Source of the DNA: JBOFMT01 sp051658525
Lineage (GTDB): Bacteria > Bacillota_I > Bacilli_A > Erysipelotrichales > Erysipelotrichaceae
Reading direction: 5' to 3'
DNA length: 38,039 nucleotides
NCBI GenBank assembly: GCA_051658525.1
Contig: JBOFMT010000008.1
Span: forward strand, 1-38,039
Under the pieces are notes generated by a model, which searched no databases, had not been told where the DNA came from, and saw only the letters and a program-made list of their open reading frames with translations. Below are positions 32,718-38,039 of this stretch, one piece after another; position 1 is the stretch's first letter, and every line of letters begins with the position of its first letter. The position numbers and the translations under genes were made by a program.

Positions 32718-34442
32718 ACAGTGTTTATGAACTTGTTTTTTTGCTTCTTGTTTGCGTATTGCTAAGGCTTGCGAAATATCGTCAACACTGTATGGTTCTC
32801 CACTATGTTCAAGAGATGCTATCGTTAAGGTACAAAGTGGGAACGATTGCATTTCTCCTTGACGGTTGTTTGAGGTGACATAACCACTCTCTAGATGATC
32901 GTTACGATAGTATGTTTTCACATCTTCCGCAAATTTAACTTTGATTTGCTCCAAATGCGCTAACGCAAGGGGATGTTTGGAGATAATGACAAAATCATCT
33001 CCTCCGATATGTCCAATAAAGGCATCTTTCGGTAGAATTTGTATACAGAGTGATGCAACCAAACGAATAATATAATCACCTGATTCAAACCCATAAATAT
33101 CATTGTATGGTTTAAAATGGTCGATATCGAGGTACGCGATCACAAAGCTTTCTTGCTGTGTAATGTGTTGTTTTATTGCTTCCTCGATCCATAGATTTCC
33201 AGGTAACCCAGTTAAAGGGTTTTGGTGTTTTGCTGTTTGTACTTCTAATTCCATCGTCTTCTCCAGTAGGTCTTTTACGGTGACAATACCCATGTATTGT
33301 TGCTCCTGATTGGTAATGACAATATAATCGTACAATTGATCACGATTCCGTTGCATTGCCTCTTTGGCTACATCACGAATGGGAATATGAGATTGCACGA
33401 TGAGTGCTTGAAAACTCATTAAGTGATTGGCTTGCTTGTTTTGAAATAAACTATAGCCATAACGCCCACTTAGTTTTTGTGAGAGTTTTTCCCTGGTAAT
33501 AATACCCAAAGGTTTACCGTCCTCTACAATCGTTGTACCAATATAATCAGGATTATGTAAGCTTTCTTCGTGAAGGTGAAGCACTGGTGTTGTTGGTTGG
33601 CAAGTATTATTGGAACGTACAATGCTACCAATGGTATGTGAATTATTAGAGGCAAGATGCTGTAATTGATGAAAGTTTTGAATCGTTTGGATTAGGTCAT
33701 CTGAAATCTCATAAATTTCTTTTTCAGGACGTTGAATAAAATAGCCCTGCCCATACTGTACACCAAGTTGCATTAAGGTTAAGAGTTCTGCCTTACATTC
33801 AATCCCTTCGGCGATGATTTTAATGTTTGAAGTTTGAGATAGGGCAACCATACCTTTTACTAACGCATATTTTAGTGCATCTTCATGGATATCTCGGATC
33901 AGTTTCATATCTAACTTAATAAAGTTAGGATGAACATCACATATTAAATTAAGACCACTATAGCCACTCCCTACATCGTCCATTGCAATTTGATAGTTTT
34001 GTTTGCGGTAATGTTCCAACATACTCATAAACCCTTGCAAATCGTTAACTGAATTTCGCTCGGTAATTTCAAATACAATGTTCTCTGGTTGAATGTTGAA
34101 CTTTTCTAAATACTCACGCGTCATTCCTTGCATAAAATTTTGATCGTGAATTAAATTTGGATTTACATTGATGAAAAGTAGTTTTTGATATGGGGGTTTT
34201 AAGATTTCGTACGCAGTCTCAAATGTTTTGCTACGGCAACATTTTTCAAGTTCCCAAAGGATTCCACACTCATTTGCTAGTTGAAACCATTGTTCAATGT
34301 TGCGATGACTTGCACTATGATCAATTCTTGTTAATGCCTCATGTCCTAAGATACTTCCATCCCGCAGCGAGATGATGGGTTGAAATACGGTGTAAATTGC
34401 TTTTTTCTGAATGATGTCTTGTAAATTTTTAATATCCTTCAT
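32703..34442 (-). CDS. EAL-CBS-GGDEF cyclic-di-GMP signalling protein
   Basis: 579 residues, cytoplasmic, no membrane span. The EAL phosphodiesterase domain (about 15-245) keeps its key residues: E35-A-L, N92, E125 in EITER, D155-D156, K176, E212 and Q232. A CBS pair (about 270-400) should bind a nucleotide ligand such as AMP or ATP. The GGDEF domain (about 405-560) has GGDDF (480-484), a permitted variant, preceded by the DIDHFKPYND metal site. Both catalytic halves look intact, so the protein could make and break c-di-GMP under CBS control. It is the only c-di-GMP gene in the window and has no evident effector next to it. Confidence 0.9.
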   Translation of the reverse strand: MKDIKNLQDIIQKKAIYTVFQPIISLRDGSILGHEALTRIDHSASHRNIEQWFQLANECGILWELEKCCRSKTFETAYEILKPPYQKLLFINVNPNLIHDQNFMQGMTREYLEKFNIQPENIVFEITERNSVNDLQGFMSMLEHYRKQNYQIAMDDVGSGYSGLNLICDVHPNFIKLDMKLIRDIHEDALKYALVKGMVALSQTSNIKIIAEGIECKAELLTLMQLGVQYGQGYFIQRPEKEIYEISDDLIQTIQNFHQLQHLASNNSHTIGSIVRSNNTCQPTTPVLHLHEESLHNPDYIGTTIVEDGKPLGIITREKLSQKLSGRYGYSLFQNKQANHLMSFQALIVQSHIPIRDVAKEAMQRNRDQLYDYIVITNQEQQYMGIVTVKDLLEKTMELEVQTAKHQNPLTGLPGNLWIEEAIKQHITQQESFVIAYLDIDHFKPYNDIYGFESGDYIIRLVASLCIQILPKDAFIGHIGGDDFVIISKHPLALAHLEQIKVKFAEDVKTYYRNDHLESGYVTSNNRQGEMQSFPLCTLTIASLEHSGEPYSVDDISQALAIRKQEAKKQVHKHCKRPA

Positions 34443-34530
34443 AACGAATGCCCCCTCTACTTATGTAACGATATCATAATGATGTGATGTTTTTTTGTGT
34501 GTAGCGTTAAGGTTGTATTAAAATTTGGTA

Positions 34531-34558
34531 AATAAAAGACCAGCCTAGGATGGTCTTT
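34531..34558 (-). terminator. Terminator of the MFS-ArsR operon
   Basis: AAAGACCA (34535-34542) pairs with TGGTCTTT (34551-34558). The minus-strand 3' side is T-rich. The regulator's stop codon (34547-34545) lies in the loop. Confidence 0.8.
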
Positions 34559-35624
34559 GGGTTAAGAGTTGTTGTTGAAGTGTATCGATCATCGTTTCAA
34601 TGTGTTCTTGATGTAAGGAATAATACACTCGTTGTTCAATTTTTTCCACATGAATCAAACGACATGTTAATAAGGCGTTCATATGATAAGAAATCGTAGC
34701 GGTTGTCACATCAAGTTTATCCGCAAGTTGTTGTCCATAGTGTGGTTCTTGCTTTAATAATAATAATATTTCAAACTTGGTTTTATCACTCAACGTTTTT
34801 AGTTGTTGTTGCAAGAGACCTTTGCCTTTGATATCAGCATCTCTTGCTTCCATAATACTACGCATATGTAAACCAAAGTTGATGGATTGCTGTAAACCTT
34901 GATGTTCACTTTGCACTTGTAAACTAATCCCGTTGTGTCGAATGATAGCTGGATAAAGGGGAATGTTGTTATCGTCTAAGGTTACACCGGTCAAAGTCTC
35001 AAAGAAGTTGGCTTCTTCAAACCAGCTATGGAGAGTCTTAATAAAATCAGCGATCATTTTATGATGTTTTTGCAATGCCTTTTCCACTACTAGTGTTACT
35101 TTTTCAATAGCGTAAATGAGTTGGGTTAGATGATGGTGAGGGTGATGAAGTAACAACATCAGGTTCCATTTACTCGCTATCGTAAGAGTATCTTCTTGTT
35201 CTAGAAAGGCTAAAAATTGTTGCGGTGTGTCAAGTCTTGGTTCAATCTCAAATAAGTCACTATAGACCTTACAAAGATAATTTGCAGCAGTGTCTTGCTC
35301 CATGCTATCAAAAAACGTTTGAAACGATGTTAGCTGTGAGGGATTTAGTGTTAATAAAAGATTGGCCATACAAGGGTAGTCTCCTTGATGTTTTAAATGC
35401 GTCGTGGAAAACCAAAAGGATTGAAGTTTAGATTCGATTAGACTTGCTTCCCGTATTTGTTTTTCCAAGTCGGCTAAGAGTTGTTTCATCGTGGTTTGTT
35501 GTTTTATTGATAAGGTTTCTAACGATTGAACCCATGCCTCTTTTGCACTGGAATTTTCCAACAAATATAACAGGGATATGGTTTCAAAGATCGGGTTAGC
35601 ATGTGATTGAATTTGATATTGCAT
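34545..35624 (-). CDS. ArsR-type winged-helix regulator with long N-terminal domain
   Basis: 359 residues. The C-terminal part (about 275-350) is an ArsR-family HTH: LKTLSDKTKFEILLLLKQEPHYGQQLADKLDVTTATISYHMNALL is its core. About 260 upstream residues of mostly helical sequence lack any motif I recognise and have no metal-binding Cys cluster, so a metal sensor is unlikely; the N-terminal region may bind a ligand. It is cotranscribed with the MFS gene 21 nt upstream. Inverted TTAGATG sites around that gene's promoter probably form its operator, giving autoregulation of regulator and exporter. Confidence 0.82.
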   Translation of the reverse strand: MQYQIQSHANPIFETISLLYLLENSSAKEAWVQSLETLSIKQQTTMKQLLADLEKQIREASLIESKLQSFWFSTTHLKHQGDYPCMANLLLTLNPSQLTSFQTFFDSMEQDTAANYLCKVYSDLFEIEPRLDTPQQFLAFLEQEDTLTIASKWNLMLLLHHPHHHLTQLIYAIEKVTLVVEKALQKHHKMIADFIKTLHSWFEEANFFETLTGVTLDDNNIPLYPAIIRHNGISLQVQSEHQGLQQSINFGLHMRSIMEARDADIKGKGLLQQQLKTLSDKTKFEILLLLKQEPHYGQQLADKLDVTTATISYHMNALLTCRLIHVEKIEQRVYYSLHQEHIETMIDTLQQQLLTQRPS

Positions 35625-35645
35625 GATGGACCTCTTTCATTCTTT

Positions 35646-36881
35646 TTATGGTAGTTGATGTAGTACCTTTACTAGACATTGTACGCTAAATAAGCCAATA
35701 ATCGCAAGTCCAAATCCAAAGAATAGAGTGGGAAGTGGAACAAAGATACATATAGAAGCAACCATCATCGATCCAAGTGGTGTGGCCGCCATGGCAAGTG
35801 AATTAAAGACACCAGAGACACGTGGTAAATAAACAGGTTCTACTAGTTCCATAAAGGTTACATTTACCATACTAACAATACCAGCTGCTACCATTCCTAA
35901 CAGCATGGGAAAGCCAATCAGCCCGACAATGGTAAAATGATCCCAAATCGGAATGATGAGATGTACGAGTCCAAAGATAAAACCACAACTGAGGAAGATG
36001 GTACGCTGATTGATTTGTTTTCGTAAGATAGGATAAAGCAAAGAGCCAATTAACATACCAAGTGTTAGCCCACCAGAAATCAAGCTTAAAACCTCTGGAC
36101 CTTTTTGATAGACATCACTAACAAGTGCAACCCCTAAGGTATTGAGTGGAATAATCAAGATGCCAAAAAGACTTCCAAAGACAACCAAATAAGCAACTTG
36201 TTTTTGCTTTAATAAATAATGAAAGCCTTCTTTTAAGTCTAACGTTATCGTAGCTAACGATAGTGTTTGTCTTTTTATAACCTCATTTTTATATTTTGTA
36301 AGAAATTGCAACAGCCCACAAAGATAAAAGGTGAGCGCATTGATGCATAAGGTCCAAGCAATCCCAATAGTACCTAGTAAAATACCAGCAACCGCTAAAC
36401 CAAACAACTCCATAGCTTGACTCATACTACGAGATAACCCCATCGCATGCCCATAAGCCTCTTGTTCTAATAAGAGTGGATAACAAGACATACTTGCAGG
36501 TCCTTGTAGACTTTCCAAAGAAGAAGCAAGTATCGTAAAGAGAAAAAGGTGCCAGACTTCTAACCTTTGATTGGCAAAAAGGATTGCCGTTAGTGTTACG
36601 ATGAGGGCGCGCCCGAAGTTGGTAATAAGTAATACATCTTTTTTTCGAAAGTAACTAACAACGACCCCACCAATCGGTTGAAAGAGCACATTGGGTAAGG
36701 CATTCAAACCAAAGAGTAGTGCCATAAGTGCAGTCGAGCCTGTTAATGCATAAACCATCCAAGCATAAGCGATCGAATCCAAAGAATCGCCGAATCTTGA
36801 AATCCAGTTTCCGATAGAAAACAAAAGATAGTTTTTGTTTTGTAATACATGTTTGTAACTAATTGATTGTAGAGTATCCAT
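35646..36881 (-). CDS. MFS efflux transporter
   Basis: 411 residues, about 12 membrane spans. The N-terminal NYLLFSIGNWISRFGDSLDSIAYAWMVYALTGS and the following loop SYFRKKDVLLITNFGRA match the macrolide-efflux-like MFS_3 group of drug exporters. The substrate cannot be inferred. First gene of an operon with an ArsR-type regulator, the common arrangement for an inducible exporter. An AAGGAGG ribosome site lies 4 nt before the ATG. Confidence 0.88.
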   Translation of the reverse strand: MDTLQSISYKHVLQNKNYLLFSIGNWISRFGDSLDSIAYAWMVYALTGSTALMALLFGLNALPNVLFQPIGGVVVSYFRKKDVLLITNFGRALIVTLTAILFANQRLEVWHLFLFTILASSLESLQGPASMSCYPLLLEQEAYGHAMGLSRSMSQAMELFGLAVAGILLGTIGIAWTLCINALTFYLCGLLQFLTKYKNEVIKRQTLSLATITLDLKEGFHYLLKQKQVAYLVVFGSLFGILIIPLNTLGVALVSDVYQKGPEVLSLISGGLTLGMLIGSLLYPILRKQINQRTIFLSCGFIFGLVHLIIPIWDHFTIVGLIGFPMLLGMVAAGIVSMVNVTFMELVEPVYLPRVSGVFNSLAMAATPLGSMMVASICIFVPLPTLFFGFGLAIIGLFSVQCLVKVLHQLP

Positions 36882-36893
36882 AACTCCTCCTTA

Positions 36894-36984
36894 TTAGATG
36901 GTTTTTTATTTAGTTAAACACTCATCTAACTACAGTGTACTTAAATGTTAGATGTTTGTCAAACTAAAATATAATTTCATCTAA
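36894..36984. promoter_or_regulatory. MFS promoter embedded in four TTAGATG half-sites
   Basis: Half-sites: TTAGATG (36894-36900), CATCTAA (36923-36929), TTAGATG (36948-36954), CATCTAA (36978-36984). They form two inverted pairs with 22- and 23-nt gaps, offset by 54 nt. The minus-strand promoter TTGACA (36962-36957), 17 nt, TACACT (36939-36934) lies among them, so binding would block it. They are the likely operator of the ArsR-type regulator. Confidence 0.65.
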
Positions 36985-36998
36985 TGTTAGAGTGTCGT

Positions 36999-37026
36999 TT
37001 GCCAAGTGAGTGATGTATGGTAAAAT
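36999..37026 (+). promoter_or_regulatory. Promoter of the terminal membrane protein gene
   Basis: TTGCCA (36999-37004), 16 nt, TAAAAT (37021-37026), followed by AGGGGGAG. It lies 14 bp downstream of the last TTAGATG-type half-site, so the regulator might influence it as well. Confidence 0.5.
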
Positions 37027-37053
37027 AATAGCATCGTGTTAGGGGGAGCTATG

Positions 37054-38039
37054 ATGCATCATTTAAAAAATCAAACCTATTTCAAATTATTTTTTATTGT
37101 TACGATTTTTTGGAATACGTTAAATCTACAAGTCTTTGGGATTCAAAGCAATCCATTAGCTTGGATTGCTATTGTATGGGGTTTGGGACTTTTCTTGATT
37201 CAAATTGCGAAACAAGAAGTTGCCTGGAAGCAATATAGTTTATGGTTGTTACTTCTGTATCTTGGGGTTACAGGTTTTGCAACCTTCAATAATCCCTTCC
37301 ATACCACAAGTTCGATCCAATTGTGGTTGTTGCAAGCGTTGGTGTTACTCGTTGTATTTCCAAGTATAAAAAAAATGAGCATCCCAAAACTCAAGCAAGA
37401 GATGTTTCTAATCAATGCTTTGGTTTGTGGACTCACTTTTTTTGCTAGTTTAGCAAGTATTTTCTTGTTTTTGGCTAATGTTAGTTATTCAGCCCATGGA
37501 GTTACGTTAGGACTTGTTGGAAATCGCTTGTTCGGTGTCTATTTCAACAGCAATCCTGCGAGTTTTTTAGCGATTATCGTCGTGTTATTTTCACTCATAG
37601 CGCTGCGTAATCACACCAAAGTTCGTTGGTTTTATCTATTGAATATCGCGGTACAACTTATTTATATTCTATTGAGTAATTGTCGTAGTGCCTTACTGAT
37701 TGTATTAGGTATTCTCTTAGTATTTACCTATTACTTTATGTTTAAACAAAAAAAGTATCCATGGTGGCGTCAAGCTTTGATTATGTTTGTCATCAGTTTG
37801 GTGTTTTTGTTTGGATCGAGTCTAATCAAGGAACTATTGTTTTTAATTCCTAAATTACAGGGTGCCGTTTTTGAAGATGGTGGACGATTCCAATTTGATA
37901 AAATCGTTCAAATATTAAGTTTAATGCGCAGTGGCTTATGGAGTAATAAGATTGAAATTTTAACCTTGGCAGACGAGATTAGCAGTGGTCGTGTCGAGCT
38001 CTACTTTAATAGTTTACAAGCATGGCGTGCAAGCCCAAT
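37054..38039 (+). CDS. Polytopic membrane protein, O-antigen ligase/polymerase-like (3' end outside window)
   Basis: The frame is open from the ATG at 37054 (or 37051) to the window end, over 325 residues. It has about nine hydrophobic spans and short loops. A segment reading LLSNCRSALLIVLGILLV resembles the conserved S-x-SR-S/G-x-L-like motif of Wzy_C/O-antigen ligase proteins. It is followed by a large extracellular-type loop starting near FEDGGRFQFDK and continuing past the window. Such proteins polymerise or attach surface polysaccharide repeat units. Two ATGs are adjacent; 37054 has better spacing from GGGGGAG. No other polysaccharide gene is visible, so the call rests on topology and one motif. 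Confidence 0.6.
   Translation, partial: MHHLKNQTYFKLFFIVTIFWNTLNLQVFGIQSNPLAWIAIVWGLGLFLIQIAKQEVAWKQYSLWLLLLYLGVTGFATFNNPFHTTSSIQLWLLQALVLLVVFPSIKKMSIPKLKQEMFLINALVCGLTFFASLASIFLFLANVSYSAHGVTLGLVGNRLFGVYFNSNPASFLAIIVVLFSLIALRNHTKVRWFYLLNIAVQLIYILLSNCRSALLIVLGILLVFTYYFMFKQKKYPWWRQALIMFVISLVFLFGSSLIKELLFLIPKLQGAVFEDGGRFQFDKIVQILSLMRSGLWSNKIEILTLADEISSGRVELYFNSLQAWRASP

Overview
The window looks like chromosome from an anaerobic, fermentative, low-to-moderate-GC Gram-positive bacterium (Bacillota). I lean towards the Erysipelotrichia, but that is an impression from gene content rather than a measurement. The evidence is strong AGGAGG-type ribosome binding sites, sigma-A-like promoters often with extended -10 boxes, lipoproteins, surface proteins with C-terminal membrane anchors, pyruvate formate-lyase, an NfnAB-type transhydrogenase, GH42 beta-galactosidase and PyrR. 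I see no phage genes, transposase, CRISPR array or rRNA.

Layout. 1-390: end of a tRNA array (Gln partial, Lys-TTT, Gly, Arg, Asp) with a terminator. 503-3925: overlapping operon nfnA-nfnB plus a metallophosphoesterase lipoprotein, facing a diacylglycerol-kinase-like gene across a shared terminator. 4940-7291: lone tRNA-Lys(CTT), a GH42 beta-galactosidase with a cre-like site, and a small winged-helix protein. 7665-17757: a surface-adhesin island. Two long paralogous VWA/isopeptide-domain proteins flank a LytS-like sensor kinase, a response regulator with an OmpR/SARP-type DNA-binding domain, and a thioredoxin-like lipoprotein. 17893-19390: small membrane protein, ferritin-like protein, permuted papain-like enzyme. 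19516-26046 (minus): operon SNF2 helicase, pyrR, M42 peptidase, pepF. 26187-29557: pflA, a CxxC thioredoxin-like gene and pyruvate formate-lyase. 29611-32609: tRNA methyltransferase, RmuC, glutathione peroxidase, HAD hydrolase. 32703-36881 (minus): EAL-CBS-GGDEF protein, ArsR-type regulator, MFS exporter. 37054-end: a partial polytopic protein resembling O-antigen ligase/polymerase.

Two things stand out. First, pyruvate formate-lyase is encoded as two overlapping ORFs. The 667-residue core carries the Cys-Cys active site. A separate ~80-residue protein carries the glycyl-radical loop and resembles the GrcA/YfiD spare radical domain, here apparently built in as the only copy at the locus. Second, both adhesin genes have no recognisable -35 box. 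Instead they carry TGTTGxx heptamers repeated at exactly 11 bp, ending 10 bp before the -10 box. That is the operator geometry known for SARP/OmpR-type activators, and such a regulator is encoded between the two genes. Together these suggest a self-contained, signal-controlled adhesin system.

Central metabolism in the window fits an anaerobe: PFL makes acetyl-CoA and formate, NfnAB balances ferredoxin, NADH and NADPH, and the peroxidase and ferritin-like proteins handle oxidative stress. CcpA-like cre sites upstream of the beta-galactosidase and of pflB hint at shared carbon control. All functional calls are from motif reading; no database search was run.
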